DNA of 64,000 nt from CAWDCV01 sp963728125 (GTDB lineage: Bacteria; Actinomycetota; Actinomycetes; CAWDCV01), in NCBI GenBank assembly GCA_963728125.1, contig CAVSIZ010000010.1, positions 62,001-126,000 of the forward strand, given 5' to 3'. Position numbers and translations under genes: made by a program. Below the pieces are notes generated by a model. The model was given only the letters and a program-made list of their open reading frames with translations, did no database searches and was not told the DNA's origin. Below are positions 8,257 to 17,872 of the stretch, in pieces; the stretch's first letter is position 1; each line of letters opens with the position of its first letter.

Positions 8257-8821
8257 ATGCGGAAACTGATCTACGGTATGAACCTGTCCCTGGACGGCTA
8301 CATCGCCGCGCCCGGCGACGATCTCGGGTGGAGCGCAGCCGAGCGACGAGCTGTTTCAGTGGTGGCTCGACCAGGAGTTGGCGATCGGGCTGTTGATGTA
8401 CGGGCGCAAGCTGTGGGAGGCGATGAGTTCCCACTGGCCGACCGGCGACCAGCAGCCCGACGCCACCCCGGCGCAGATCGAGTTCGCGCGGAACTGGCGG
8501 GACACGCCGAAGGTGGTGTTCTCCTCGACGATCGACAAGGTGGACTGGAACACCCGCCTGGTCACCGGCGACGCTGTCGCGGAGATCACCCGACTCAAGG
8601 CCGACGACGGCGAGCCGATGAGGGTCGGTGGCGCAACGCTGGCTGGGGCGGCCATGCGGGCCGGGCTGGTCGACGAGTACGAGATCGTCACCCATCCGGT
8701 GCTGGTGGGCGGCGGCACACCGTTCTTCACCGCGCTGGACAGCTGGGTGAACCTGAACCTGGTGGAGACGCGGACGTTTCCCGGCGGCGTGGTTCTGACC
8801 AGGTACGAGACGAGGCGGTGA
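8257..8821 (+). pseudogene. RibD C-terminal/DHFR-like reductase, interrupted by a +1 frameshift
   Basis: Translation from ATG 8257 (CGGAAGG 9 bp upstream) gives MRKLIYGMNLSLDGYIAAPG, the standard start of the small dihydrofolate reductase-like/RibD_C family. It then drops out of frame near 8340. The family sequence resumes in another frame (ELFQWWLDQELAIGLLMYGR) and runs to the TGA at 8819-8821. Deleting one C from the CC at 8339-8340 restores a single 187-residue protein containing MYGRKLWE and HPVLVGGGTPFF. These proteins are NADPH-dependent reductase homologues, usually of unknown substrate. The break is probably a sequence error but could be a real mutation. Confidence 0.8.
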
Positions 8822-8854
8822 GCGCGATTCCCGCCCCAACCGCGCCGAGTCGGA

Positions 8855-9811
8855 TTAGACCGGGAGGGCGGCGTCGCCAATACCGATGAGGCTGCTCGTC
8901 AGCTGCACGTCGGTCTGCGCGAAGCACGCGGCGTGATACGCCCCAGCCGCCTTCCACCCCCATGCGGGATCCGCAGTGTAGACCTGGCTGTAGACGGTGA
9001 TATCGGGCCGCTCGGTGCCCAGCAGCGGAACGAACAGGTCGCGGCACAGGCCGTCGAGGATCTCCCAGCTGGCCTGCGGCGCCGTCCGAGAGTCGAAGGC
9101 GTCGAGGAACGCCTGGTCGAGGCCCGGCGCCGTATCGCGGAACTCGGCCAGGTCGACGTTGCCCAGGTACTCGCGATCGTGCGGCTCCGTGCAGGGCACC
9201 TTGCGCTCCCCCACGTCGGCCGTCGGGCGCAAGGCGCAGTCGCGTACGTCGACAGGGACGTCGGCCTGCTTGCTCAGCAGGTCAGCGAGCAGCAGCGATG
9301 TCACGGGGACAGCTTCCTCGCCATCGAAGCCGGGACGGCCGAAGACCTGGTAGCAGATGAGCGTTCGATCGCCGCGATCCCACTGCCGCGCGGGCGTGGC
9401 TTCCACGGCGAGATCCCCGTACAGCGCCGGCAGCACATCAGCACCAGGCGCTTGGGTGGCCGCTAGCTCCTCGTAGCCCGTGTATGCGGACCACGCCGGC
9501 TCGCACAGGTTCGATACCTCTGCGAGGTAGAGCCGGCGCGCCTCGCCGCCGACGACATCGAGCTCCGCCCGATTGAAGTCGGCCAGCTCCCCGCTCGCCG
9601 GCGCAGTGGCCACCACCTCGACCGTGTGTGGCTCGTCGCAGGACACCTTCGCGTCGAAGTCGAAGGAATTGGCGGTGCCCCGGGCGAAGCAGTCGCCGGT
9701 CTGGATGTCCGGGCCGCTGCTGCCGCAGGCAGCGAGAGTCAGGCTCAGCAGCGACAGGACCGTAGCGGCGATGCCGGCGCGAGCGACCGACGATCGTCGG
9801 TGGTGCAGCAC
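8855..9811 (-). CDS. Septum formation family lipoprotein
   Basis: The protein has 318 aa. GTG at 9811 is preceded by AGGGGGAAC. A lipoprotein signal peptide ends in the lipobox LAAC (residues 26-29), so the mature protein should be anchored to the outer face of the membrane. The mature part has evenly spaced cysteines and repeated units of the form GDC-F...V-C-EPHTVEVV and RDC...VPCTEPHDREY. This matches the septum formation domain found in actinobacterial lipoproteins. The exact role is not established. It is convergent with the upstream reductase gene, 33 bp apart. Confidence 0.75.
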   Translation of the reverse strand: MLHHRRSSVARAGIAATVLSLLSLTLAACGSSGPDIQTGDCFARGTANSFDFDAKVSCDEPHTVEVVATAPASGELADFNRAELDVVGGEARRLYLAEVSNLCEPAWSAYTGYEELAATQAPGADVLPALYGDLAVEATPARQWDRGDRTLICYQVFGRPGFDGEEAVPVTSLLLADLLSKQADVPVDVRDCALRPTADVGERKVPCTEPHDREYLGNVDLAEFRDTAPGLDQAFLDAFDSRTAPQASWEILDGLCRDLFVPLLGTERPDITVYSQVYTADPAWGWKAAGAYHAACFAQTDVQLTSSLIGIGDAALPV

Positions 9812-9841
9812 TCGTTCCCCCTCGATACGTCTCTGGTGCGC

Positions 9842-10447
9842 TCAGCGCCGGGCCCGATGATGGACGCGGAACCAGGCATTAGCCGACGGCGCGAACATCA
9901 TCACGATCGCCGCCAGTACGAGGACCCCCTGCGCCGCCAGGCCGAGCTGGACGTAGTTGCGACGCAGCGGCGCCCCGGTGGATATCAGCTCCTGTGCCAC
10001 GTAGAACCCGGGCAGGCTCAGCACGCCCACGAGCGCGAGCAGCACCCTGGCCCAGTTGTGCCTTCGACGCATGATCAGCGCGAGGATTGCCTCGATCACC
10101 ATCACGAGCAGCACCCCGCCGAGCGCGGCGTAGAGGCTGACGGTGGCGACGCGGTCGAGCGAGTCGAGCGTGATCGTCGGATCGTCGGTTTGGACAGCGA
10201 GCTTGATCTTGAGCAGGAGCTCGTCCCGGATGGTGAGGACGTAGCCCGTGACCAGCGCGCCAACAACGAAGCTCGCGACCCACAAGGCGAGCGATCGCCC
10301 CACGGCGCGCGGTGCCGGCCCGACCAACCCCTCCAGCGGAGACGGCACGGGCACCGACAGCGCCGGCCGTGCGGGCGCCGGGGGACGCTCGGGGGCAGCC
10401 CGTGGCGGACGTTGGGGCGGTCCCGACGATGACGCGGGCTGGCTCAT
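9842..10447 (-). CDS. Four-helix integral membrane protein with proline-rich N-terminus
   Basis: The protein has 201 aa from ATG 10447; a TTG 24 bp upstream is possible but less likely. Residues 1-45 are Pro/Ala-rich and probably cytoplasmic. Four hydrophobic segments follow (ALWVASFVVGALVTGYV; YAALGGVLLVMVIEAILAL; a segment around LLALVGVLSLPGF; LAAQGVLVLAAIVMMF). The family was not recognised. It lies 30 bp upstream of the septum-formation lipoprotein on the same strand and may be co-expressed with it. Confidence 0.7.
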   Translation of the reverse strand: MSQPASSSGPPQRPPRAAPERPPAPARPALSVPVPSPLEGLVGPAPRAVGRSLALWVASFVVGALVTGYVLTIRDELLLKIKLAVQTDDPTITLDSLDRVATVSLYAALGGVLLVMVIEAILALIMRRRHNWARVLLALVGVLSLPGFYVAQELISTGAPLRRNYVQLGLAAQGVLVLAAIVMMFAPSANAWFRVHHRARR

Positions 10448-10481
10448 GGGACGACGGTAGTCAATCGACAACGGCCAGGAG

Positions 10482-10992
10482 TCATCCTCGCGGAATCGTC
10501 AGCGACGCGAGGTGCGCTCCGCCACCTTGCAGCTCAGCCCACGCGGTCGACGCCTCCAGAACGGCGATGGCTGAGGTCGGAAACTTCTCGTCGAGTTGCG
10601 CCCGGGCGTCCTTGTCGGCAGTGCCGGCGAGCTCCTCGACAAGGTCCTCGAGGCCCGGGTTGTGGCCGACCAGCACCACGACGCGGGCATTCACCGGCAA
10701 CGATTGCACGACAGCCATCAGGTCCTCTACATCGGCCTCGTACACCCGATCGTCGATTCGCAGAGTCCGGTTCCCCGGAGTACGTCGCGTTGGCTCGCTC
10801 CCACGTCTCGCGCGCCCGCTGCGCGGGCGATGACACGACGAGGTCGATGCTCGGCGCGATCTCGTTGAGCGCTTCGCCGGCGGCAGCGGCGTCCACGCGC
10901 CCGCGCGCCGAGAGCGGGCGCTTCTCGTCCGGCATTCCTGGCGGGCGGTCCGACTTGGCGTGCCGGAACACAATCAGCTGGTTGGTCGCCAT
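10482..10992 (-). pseudogene. SixA-type phosphohistidine phosphatase (histidine phosphatase family), frameshifted
   Basis: The frame from ATG 10992 encodes MATNQLIVFRHAKSDRPPG, with the catalytic RHAKS motif of SixA, up to WERANATYSG near 10775. The rest (LRIDDRVYEAD, then VVLVGHNPGLEDLVEELAG with the second catalytic His) is in another frame and ends at 10482. Removing one base from the four-C run at 10773-10776 gives one 169-residue protein, the normal SixA size. The family removes phosphate from phosphohistidine in signalling proteins. The cause is probably a homopolymer error. The next gene, inhA, ends 17 bp upstream on the same strand. Confidence 0.8.
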
Positions 10993-11009
10993 CGTCTGCT
11001 CCTCGATCG

Positions 11010-11777
11010 TCAGGCGCCCATGGCGTGGACGCCGCCGTCCGCGTGCACGATCTCGCCGGTGGTTCGCGGGAACCAGTCGGACAGCAGCGCGACGCAGACC
11101 CGTGCGGCCGGCTCGGGGTCGCTCACGTCCCAGCCCATCGGTGCCCGCGTCTCCCAGATCGAGGACAGCTCGTCGAAGCCGGGGATGCTTTTCGCGGCCA
11201 TCGTGCGCAGCGGTCCGGCGGACACAAGATTCACCCGGATGCCGTCGGGTCCAAGGTCACGCGCGAGATAGCGGGCGCACGACTCGAACGCGGCCTTCGC
11301 GACGCCCATCCAGTCGTATTTGGGCCACGCCACCGTGGCGTCGAAGTCCAAACCCACGACAGCGCCCCCTGGCTTCATCAGCGGCTTGGCTGCGACCGCG
11401 AGCGACTTGAGGGAGTACGCAGAAATGTGCAAGGCGGTGGCGACATCGTCCCAGCCGGTATTGAGGAAGTTGCCGCCGAGCGCGGCCTCGGGCGCGAAAC
11501 CGATCGCATGAACGACGCCGTCGAGCCCGTCGACGTGCTCGCGTACGCGTTCCGGCAGCGCCGCCAGATCGTCGGTGTCAGTGACGTCGAGCTGTATCAC
11601 CGGCGCAGTTTCGGGTAGCCGACCGGAGATCCGCGTCGTCAGGTTCAGCACCCGCCCGTACGAGGAAAGCACCACCTGGGCGCCCTCCTGCTGGGCCAGC
11701 CGGGCCACGTGGAACGCGATCGAGGCGTCCGTCAGCACGCCGGTGACGAGCAACCGCTTGCCCTCGAGTAACGCCAC
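11010..11777 (-). CDS. inhA: InhA/FabI-type NADH-dependent enoyl-ACP reductase
   Basis: The protein has 255 aa. GTG at 11777 is placed by a strong AGGAGG 6 bp upstream; a longer open frame runs into fabG. It catalyses the last step of each fatty-acid elongation cycle, reducing 2-enoyl-ACP with NADH. It has a Rossmann glycine region LVTGVLTDASIAFHVA, HAIGFAP, and the catalytic Tyr/Lys in YDWMGVAKAAF, then GPLRTMAA and GEIVHADGG. The pattern is closer to mycobacterial InhA than to typical FabI, as recalled. It lies 25 bp after fabG in the same order as fabG1-inhA of mycobacteria. InhA is the isoniazid target, which is interesting next to an ini-like locus. Confidence 0.92.
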   Translation of the reverse strand: MALLEGKRLLVTGVLTDASIAFHVARLAQQEGAQVVLSSYGRVLNLTTRISGRLPETAPVIQLDVTDTDDLAALPERVREHVDGLDGVVHAIGFAPEAALGGNFLNTGWDDVATALHISAYSLKSLAVAAKPLMKPGGAVVGLDFDATVAWPKYDWMGVAKAAFESCARYLARDLGPDGIRVNLVSAGPLRTMAAKSIPGFDELSSIWETRAPMGWDVSDPEPAARVCVALLSDWFPRTTGEIVHADGGVHAMGA

Positions 11778-11802
11778 GAGTGTCCTCCTAGTGACCCATG
11801 CC

Positions 11803-12507
11803 CTAATGACCCATGCCGAGGCCGCCGTCGACGGGGACGATGGCACCGGTGATGTACGCGCCCGCCTCGCTCGCGAGGAATAGCACGACGCCCGCGACCT
11901 CGTCCGGCGTGGCGTACCGCTGCAGCGGCACGTTGCCGAGGATCTCACCACGGCGCTCCTCGGACAGCACGGCCGTCATGTCCGACTCCACGAACCCAGG
12001 AGCGATCACGTTCGCGGTGATGCTGCGCGACCCGAGTTCGCGGGCGAGCGAGCGGGCCAGGCCGACGAGCCCGGCCTTGGACGCCGCGTAGTTCGCCTGG
12101 CCCGGCGAGCCGGAAAGCCCCACGACCGACGAGATGAAGATCAGCCGTCCGCGTCGCAACCGGAGCATGGATCGGGCGGCGCGGCGGGCGACTCGGAACG
12201 AGCCGACGAGGTTGGTCTCCAGCGGTGCCACGAAGTCCTCGTCCGACATGCGCAGCACCAACGTGTCCCGGGTGATGCCTGCGTTCGCGACGAGCACTTC
12301 GACGGGTCCCTGCGCCTCCTCCACCGTCGCGAACGCAGCGTCGACGTCCTCGCGCGACGTGACGTCGCAACGAACGCCGAGTAGGTCGGCGGGCGGTTCC
12401 CCGCTGCGGTAGGTGATCGCCACGTCGTCGCCGGCAGCGGCGAATGCCCGCGCGATCGCGAGACCGATCCCGCGGTTGCCACCGGTCACCAGCACCGATC
12501 GGGGCAC
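11803..12507 (-). CDS. fabG: 3-oxoacyl-ACP reductase FabG (MabA-like)
   Basis: The protein has 234 aa. GTG 12507 lies 6 bp after GGGAG; the TTG at 12513 would sit on that site. It is a classical short-chain dehydrogenase: cofactor motif TGGNRGIG, NAG in VANAGITRD, and catalytic Ser/Tyr/Lys in ISSVVGLSGSPGQANYAASK. It reduces 3-oxoacyl-ACP with NADPH in fatty-acid elongation. It is paired with the downstream enoyl reductase, so two consecutive FAS-II steps are made from one transcript. Divergent from the quinone reductase gene. Confidence 0.92.
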   Translation of the reverse strand: MPRSVLVTGGNRGIGLAIARAFAAAGDDVAITYRSGEPPADLLGVRCDVTSREDVDAAFATVEEAQGPVEVLVANAGITRDTLVLRMSDEDFVAPLETNLVGSFRVARRAARSMLRLRRGRLIFISSVVGLSGSPGQANYAASKAGLVGLARSLARELGSRSITANVIAPGFVESDMTAVLSEERRGEILGNVPLQRYATPDEVAGVVLFLASEAGAYITGAIVPVDGGLGMGH

Positions 12508-12598
12508 GCGCAACTCCCACTCATGGCATCAGGTCGTTGACAGAGCCCTCGCACGCTACCGGCACTGTTGTCCGTGCCCCCGGATAGGGTCGGCCATC

Positions 12599-13555
12599 GT
12601 GCGAGCGGTGCAGGTGACTCAGTTCGGTGGGCCCGAGGTGCTCGATCTTGTCGAGCTGCCCGACCCGGAGCCACGAGCCGGCAGCGTCGTGCTCGACGTT
12701 GCGACGATCGGCGTCAACTACGCCGACACCCACCAGGCCGAGAACAGCTACCTCGCGGCGCAGACGCTGCCGTTCGTCCCGGGCTCCGAGGTCGTAGGTA
12801 CGACCCCGGACGGGCGTCGCGTCGCCGCGCTCGTCGGGACGGGCGGTTACGCGGAGAAGGCTCGCGCGACCGCGGCAACGTCCTTCGAGCTGCCGGACGA
12901 CGTCGATGACGTGGCCGCGCTCGCGCTGGTCGTCCAGGGCCTCACCGCATGGCACCTGCTGCGTACCTGCGCCCACCTGGCAGCCGGTGAGTCGGTCGTT
13001 ATCCACGCAGCCGCGGGCGGGGTCGGCTCGATCGCCGTCCAGCTGGCCAAGCTCTTCGGCGCCGGTACGGTCATCGCGACCGCGTCGACACCGGAGAAGC
13101 GCCAGCTCGCCCTCGACATCGGTGCGGACGTCGCCATCGACCCGGCCGTCGACGACCTGCGCGACGCCCTCCGTTCGGCGGGGGGTAGAGCCGGCGTCGA
13201 CGTCGTGCTGGAGATGACCGGTGGCCGCGTCTTCGACCAATCCTTGTCAGCGCTCGCGCCGTTCGGTCGCCTCGTCACCTATGGCACCGCGTCGCGGCAG
13301 CCGCCGACGCCGGTTGTCCCCGCTGCTCTGGTGGCCCGGTCGCGCGCAGTCATCGGGTTCTGGCTCGCGCACTGCACCCGGCATCCCGCGATGCTGTCGC
13401 AGCCCTTCGCCGAGCTGCTCGAGCTCGTCCGCACCGGCCAGCTGCGTCCGATCGTCGGGCAGAGCTACCCGTTGACCGCGGTCCGGCAGGCGCACGAGGA
13501 CCTTCGGGCGCGGCGTACCACGGGCAAGGTCGTCCTGCTTCCCCACGCCGACTGA
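12599..13555 (+). CDS. Quinone oxidoreductase-like zinc-free medium-chain reductase
   Basis: The protein has 318 aa from GTG 12599 (VRAVQVTQFGGPEVL, the usual family start). It has an N-terminal GroES-like fold and a Rossmann NADPH-binding motif AAAGGVGSIAVQLAK. The end, ARRTTGKVVLLP, matches the NADPH:quinone reductase/zeta-crystallin group, which lacks structural zinc. It probably reduces quinones or enones with NADPH; the substrate is not determinable. It is transcribed away from fabG and ends 25 bp before tldD. Confidence 0.8.
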   Translation: MRAVQVTQFGGPEVLDLVELPDPEPRAGSVVLDVATIGVNYADTHQAENSYLAAQTLPFVPGSEVVGTTPDGRRVAALVGTGGYAEKARATAATSFELPDDVDDVAALALVVQGLTAWHLLRTCAHLAAGESVVIHAAAGGVGSIAVQLAKLFGAGTVIATASTPEKRQLALDIGADVAIDPAVDDLRDALRSAGGRAGVDVVLEMTGGRVFDQSLSALAPFGRLVTYGTASRQPPTPVVPAALVARSRAVIGFWLAHCTRHPAMLSQPFAELLELVRTGQLRPIVGQSYPLTAVRQAHEDLRARRTTGKVVLLPHAD

Positions 13556-13580
13556 CCCCCACTGTCCTTTGGAACGGAGC

Positions 13581-15110
13581 ATGACTTCCTCGATCGACGC
13601 GTCATTCCTCGATCTACCGCGGGCAGCTCTCGCCGACGCCGCGCTGGAGCGGGCGGCAACCCTCGGCGCCGAGCACGCTGACGTCCGGATCGGGCGCACG
13701 CGAAGTCAGAGCCTGCGGGTCCGGGACGCACGGCTGGAGGGGGCGAACGATGACGAGGACCAAGGGCTGGGGGTTCGCGTCGTCGTCGACGGAACGTGGG
13801 GGTTTGCCGCGACCGAGGACCTGTCCACTGACGCGGCGGCCCGAGCAGCGGAGCACGCAGTCGAGCTGGCTCGAGTGAGTCGCCCGGTGAACACCGAGCG
13901 CATCGAACTGGCTGACGAGCCGGTCTACGACGACGCGGAATGGATATCGGCGTACGACGTCGATCCGTTCACGGTGCCCGACGACGACAAGGTGAACCTC
14001 CTGGTCGACTGGAGTCGCCGGCTCCTCGATGCCGACGGCGTCGACCACGTCGACGCGTACGTCCTGGCCGTACGCGAGCAGAAGTTCTATGCCGATGCCC
14101 GGGGAACGTCGACGACGCAGCAGCGGGTCCGGGTTCAGTGTCAACTCGACGCCGTCGCGGTCGATCAGGACGGCGGGCGATTCGAGACGATGCGAACGCT
14201 CGCACCGCCCGCTGGTCGAGGCTGGGAGTACCTCGGCGGCCCGGATCAACAGGGGGCGCGCAGCTGGGACTGGGATGCCGAGCTCGCTGAGCTTCCCGAG
14301 TTGTTGGCCGCCAGGCTGACCGCTCCGTCGATCGAGGCCGGGCGCTACGACCTGGTCGTCGACCCCTCGAACCTGTGGCTCACCATCCACGAGTCGATCG
14401 GCCACGCGACGGAGCTCGATCGTGCACTGGGCTACGAAGCCGCCTATGCCGGCACGTCGTTCGCCACTCCGGACAAGCTTGGGACGCTGCAGTACGGCTC
14501 GCCGGCAATGCACGTGACAGGGGATCGCGTGGCCGAACACGGCCTGTCCACCGTGGCGTACGACGACGAGGGAGTGGCCGCGCAGCAGTGGGACCTCGTC
14601 CGCGACGGTGTCCTCGTCGGCTACCAACTAGACAGGCGGATGGCCCGAGCCACCGGTCGGGATCGATCCAACGGATGCGCCTTTGCCGACTCGCCCTCCC
14701 ACATCGCGATCCAGCGCATGCCCAACGTGTCGCTGCAGCCGGCGCCGGACGGTCCGACAACCGCGGAGCTCATTGCCGGGGTTGAGCGCGGCCTCTATGT
14801 CGTCGGCGACAAGAGCTGGTCGATCGACATGCAGCGCTACAACTTCCAGTTCACTGGGCAACGCTTCTTCAGGATCGAGAACGGGCGCCTCGCCGGTCAG
14901 GTCCGCGACGTGGCCTACCAGTCCAACACGCTCGATTTCTGGCGCTCGCTCGAGGCTGTCGGTGGCCCGCAGACGTACGTCCTCGGCGGCGCATTCAACT
15001 GCGGCAAGGGGCAGCCCGGTCAGATTGCGGCGGTCAGCCATGGGTGCCCGTCAGCGCTGTTCCGCGACGTCAACATCCTCAACACCGCATCGGAGGGTGG
15101 TCGCCGATGA
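13581..15110 (+). CDS. tldD: TldD family metalloprotease subunit
   Basis: The protein has 509 aa from ATG 13581, directly after GGAACGGAG. It carries the zinc-binding HExxxH motif as HESIGH in the middle of the protein (about residue 269) and the C-terminal motif FNCGKGQPGQ typical of TldD. TldD and TldE form a heterodimeric protease that degrades unfolded or modified peptides, for example in peptide natural-product maturation. The gene overlaps tldE by 4 bp (ATGA), supporting the pairing. Confidence 0.9.
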   Translation: MTSSIDASFLDLPRAALADAALERAATLGAEHADVRIGRTRSQSLRVRDARLEGANDDEDQGLGVRVVVDGTWGFAATEDLSTDAAARAAEHAVELARVSRPVNTERIELADEPVYDDAEWISAYDVDPFTVPDDDKVNLLVDWSRRLLDADGVDHVDAYVLAVREQKFYADARGTSTTQQRVRVQCQLDAVAVDQDGGRFETMRTLAPPAGRGWEYLGGPDQQGARSWDWDAELAELPELLAARLTAPSIEAGRYDLVVDPSNLWLTIHESIGHATELDRALGYEAAYAGTSFATPDKLGTLQYGSPAMHVTGDRVAEHGLSTVAYDDEGVAAQQWDLVRDGVLVGYQLDRRMARATGRDRSNGCAFADSPSHIAIQRMPNVSLQPAPDGPTTAELIAGVERGLYVVGDKSWSIDMQRYNFQFTGQRFFRIENGRLAGQVRDVAYQSNTLDFWRSLEAVGGPQTYVLGGAFNCGKGQPGQIAAVSHGCPSALFRDVNILNTASEGGRR

Positions 15111-16510
15111 CGCCGGACGTGGCCGCTCAGGAGATCGTCGAGCGTGCGCTGCGCCTGTCGCATGGCGAGGGTTGCATCGTCGTGCTCGAAGAGCGGCGCA
15201 GCGCCAACCTTCGCTGGGCCGGCAACACGTTGACGACCAATGGCGTCATGAGCGGCCGCACGCTGACCGTGATCTCGATTCTGGGCGAGTCGCGTGGCAC
15301 AGCAGCGGGAGTCGTCTCCCGCAGCGGTGTGAGTGCCGACGACGACATCGAGGCGGTCGTGCGACTGTCCGAGGACGCTGCCCGCGCCGCCGGTCCCGCG
15401 GAGGACGCTCAACCCCTGAGTGACGGATCTGCAGCCGCCGGGCAGGGCGACTTCGCCGAGCCCCCGGGAGAGACGTCGGCCGGCGTGTTCGCCTCGTTCG
15501 CGGCGGCGCTGGGCGAGGCCTTCGGACGCGCCCGCGCAGCGGACCGCGAGCTGTTCGGTTTCGCGGAGCACGACGTGACCACGACGTACCTCGGCTCCTC
15601 GACCGGCATCCGATTGCGCCACGAGCAGCCGGCCGGGCGGGTCGAGGTCACCGGCAAGGCCGACGGCCGCACCCGGTCTACGTGGGTCGGGCAGTCGACA
15701 CGTGATTTCGCCGACGTCGACGTCACGACGCTCGAGGCGGAGGTGAACCGGCGGCTGGACTGGTCGCGGCGCACGATCGAGCTGACACCTGGCCGCTACG
15801 ACACCGTGCTGCCGCCGGCGGCCGTGGCGGACCTGATGATTTACCTCTACTGGTCGGCGGGCGCCCGCGATGCGAGCGAGGGCCGCAGCGTCTTCAGCAA
15901 GCCCGGCGGCGGCACGCGGATCGGTGACCAGCTGACCGATCGACCGCTGCGTCTGTGGAGCGATCCCGGCGCCGCCGGTCTCGAATCGATCCCGTTCGTG
16001 GCCGTGACGGCGTCGACGGGGAGCTCGTCGGTGTTCGACGACGGGTTGCCGCTGGCAGCCACCGACTGGATTCGCGACGGCCAGCTGGCGGCGCTGATGC
16101 AGAGCCGCTACAGCGCAGAGCTCACCGGCCTGCCGTTCACCCCGGCCGTGGACAACCTGCTCCTCGGCGAGGCGGGCGCGACCGGTTCCGTCGACGACCT
16201 CGTCAGTGGGGTCGAGCGCGGGCTGCTGCTGACGTGCCTGTGGTACATCAGGGAGGTCGACCCGCAGACACTGCTGCTCACCGGGCTCACGCGCGACGGT
16301 GTGTTCCTCGTCGAGAACGGCGAGGTCGTGGCTGGCGTCAACAACTTCCGCTTCAACGAGAGCCCGGTCGACCTGCTCGGCCGGGTGTCGACGGTCGGCG
16401 CGACCGCGCGAACGCTCCCGCGCGAGTGGAACGACTGGTTCACCCGTACGGCGATGCCGCCACTGCGCGTACCCGACTTCAACATGAGCACGACGAGCGA
16501 CGCGCAGTAG
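15107..16510 (+). CDS. TldE/PmbA family partner of TldD
   Basis: The protein has 467 aa. ATG overlaps the tldD stop and GGAGGGTGG lies 6 bp upstream. It has the TldE-type start (AAQEIVERALRLS) and family segments such as LSDGSAAAGQGDF and YIREVDPQTLLLTGLTRDG. It lacks the HExxxH zinc motif, as expected for the non-catalytic subunit. It acts with TldD as a cytoplasmic heterodimeric protease. The stop is 10 bp from the convergent methyltransferase gene. Confidence 0.85.
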   Translation: MTPDVAAQEIVERALRLSHGEGCIVVLEERRSANLRWAGNTLTTNGVMSGRTLTVISILGESRGTAAGVVSRSGVSADDDIEAVVRLSEDAARAAGPAEDAQPLSDGSAAAGQGDFAEPPGETSAGVFASFAAALGEAFGRARAADRELFGFAEHDVTTTYLGSSTGIRLRHEQPAGRVEVTGKADGRTRSTWVGQSTRDFADVDVTTLEAEVNRRLDWSRRTIELTPGRYDTVLPPAAVADLMIYLYWSAGARDASEGRSVFSKPGGGTRIGDQLTDRPLRLWSDPGAAGLESIPFVAVTASTGSSSVFDDGLPLAATDWIRDGQLAALMQSRYSAELTGLPFTPAVDNLLLGEAGATGSVDDLVSGVERGLLLTCLWYIREVDPQTLLLTGLTRDGVFLVENGEVVAGVNNFRFNESPVDLLGRVSTVGATARTLPREWNDWFTRTAMPPLRVPDFNMSTTSDAQ

Positions 16511-16520
16511 GCGATCGCCG

Positions 16521-17561
16521 CTACTGCTTCGCCGCGACGATGATGCTGAAGCGCGAGAAGCTGGTTTCCTCCGTCACGACGAGGCCCGCGTCGCTGCACA
16601 GCTGATGGAGCTCGCCTCGGGAGTTCACGACGTTGCCCCAGGTGAGCTCGTACCACTGGGCCAGCGCAGCGAAGCGGGTTGGCATCGTCTGAAGAGCTTC
16701 GTCGGAGTCCGGGTAGGCCTCGTCGAAGATCAAGAAGTGGCCACCCGGCTTCAACGCCCGCGAGACGGAGTCAAACACTGCCGGCTTCAGATCGGGAGCG
16801 ATCTCGTGCACGACGAGGAAGCTGGTTGCGACGTCGTAGACATCGTCCTCGTCGAGCTGGTCCGCGTTCGCCGGGCGGACCTCGCACCGATCTGACAGGC
16901 CGCGCTCGAGAATGAGCTGCTGCGCAAGCTCTACCGAGTAGGGCTCGATGTCGATGCCGACGCAGGTAGTCCGGGGAAACCGCTCGGCGATCTGCACCAC
17001 TGCCCAGCCCCCGCCACACCCCACGTCAAGCACCCTTCCGCCGTCGCGCAGGCGCTGATCGAGGCTGGGCAGGCGCGGGAGCACGAGATCGAGAAAGATC
17101 CGCGGCAGCGTTTTCAGGGCCTCAGCGACCTCGCGCATGAAGGCTTCGCCATGATCTTGATAGGTCGTCGTGGTACCCGCCCGGAAGTGGCGAACGTAGC
17201 TGCTGTAGTCGTCGCCGATCACCATGTGGACCCGGGGCGCGTTCGCAAGATAGAAGCTCGAATCGGGCGATCCGAGGATCTGGTCGAAATGCGCCGCCAT
17301 GCGCCAGCCGTCGCCCCCGCGGTCGAGCAAGCCGAACGCAAATGCGGTGCGGCAGAGGACGTCGGTGTAGAAGGGGTCGGTGTCGAGTCCGGCCGCAAGC
17401 TCATCCGACGTCATGCCCGGCCGCTCGGTGAGCGACTGCCACACCCCGAGCTCTCGAGCGATCTCCATCAGGTGGGTCGCGTGGAAACCGCCAATCAGGT
17501 CGTAGAGCCGGCTGACCTGATCAGCCAACGTCGGCACGGCTGCCGGTGGGCCTTTCGTCAT
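16521..17561 (-). CDS. SAM-dependent methyltransferase
   Basis: The protein has 346 aa. An N-terminal winged-helix dimerisation region (residues 10-95) precedes a class I methyltransferase fold with the SAM-binding motif VLDVGCGGGWAV (about residue 178) and an acidic end of strand 2 (GIDIEP). The C-terminal part has the usual LKPGGHFLIFDE segment. The substrate is unknown. It is 8 bp downstream of the dodecin gene on the same strand. The same pair (Rv1498c/Rv1498A) occurs in M. tuberculosis, so the association is conserved. Confidence 0.8.
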   Translation of the reverse strand: MTKGPPAAVPTLADQVSRLYDLIGGFHATHLMEIARELGVWQSLTERPGMTSDELAAGLDTDPFYTDVLCRTAFAFGLLDRGGDGWRMAAHFDQILGSPDSSFYLANAPRVHMVIGDDYSSYVRHFRAGTTTTYQDHGEAFMREVAEALKTLPRIFLDLVLPRLPSLDQRLRDGGRVLDVGCGGGWAVVQIAERFPRTTCVGIDIEPYSVELAQQLILERGLSDRCEVRPANADQLDEDDVYDVATSFLVVHEIAPDLKPAVFDSVSRALKPGGHFLIFDEAYPDSDEALQTMPTRFAALAQWYELTWGNVVNSRGELHQLCSDAGLVVTEETSFSRFSIIVAAKQ

Positions 17562-17569
17562 GGGCGGCC

Positions 17570-17782
17570 TCAGGCGTCCTCGAGCCGGAAACCGACCTTC
17601 ATGCCGACTTGGAAGTGCTGCACTTCACCGTCGAGAACCTGGCCGCGGATCTCGGTCACCTCGAACCAGTCGAGGTGGCGCAGTGTTTGGCCGGCGCGTT
17701 GGAGACCGTTCCGTACGGCCTGATGGATGCTGTCCGGCGACGTACCGACGATCTCGGTAACGCGGTAGGTGCGGTCGCTCAT
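17570..17782 (-). CDS. Dodecin (flavin-binding dodecamer)
   Basis: The protein has 70 aa, the normal dodecin length. It has the family signature YRVTEIVGTSPDSIHQAV and the flavin-stacking region LDWFEVTEIRG, followed by FQVGMKVGFRLED. Dodecins form hollow twelve-subunit spheres that store FMN or FAD, and in some species CoA. It is the first gene of a two-gene unit with the downstream methyltransferase. Confidence 0.93.
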   Translation of the reverse strand: MSDRTYRVTEIVGTSPDSIHQAVRNGLQRAGQTLRHLDWFEVTEIRGQVLDGEVQHFQVGMKVGFRLEDA

Positions 17783-17872
17783 CGAAGTCCTTTCGTGACC
17801 GGGGCAGGTTGGAAGCCATGGTCGCGCAGAAGCGGCAAGGTCGTCTGGCCGGGTGCTGGTGTCTGACCTACG

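Noticed and set aside
11778..11951. Longer N-terminus for the InhA-like protein
   Set aside because: It would read through fabG in a non-coding frame; AGGAGG before GTG 11777 sets the start.
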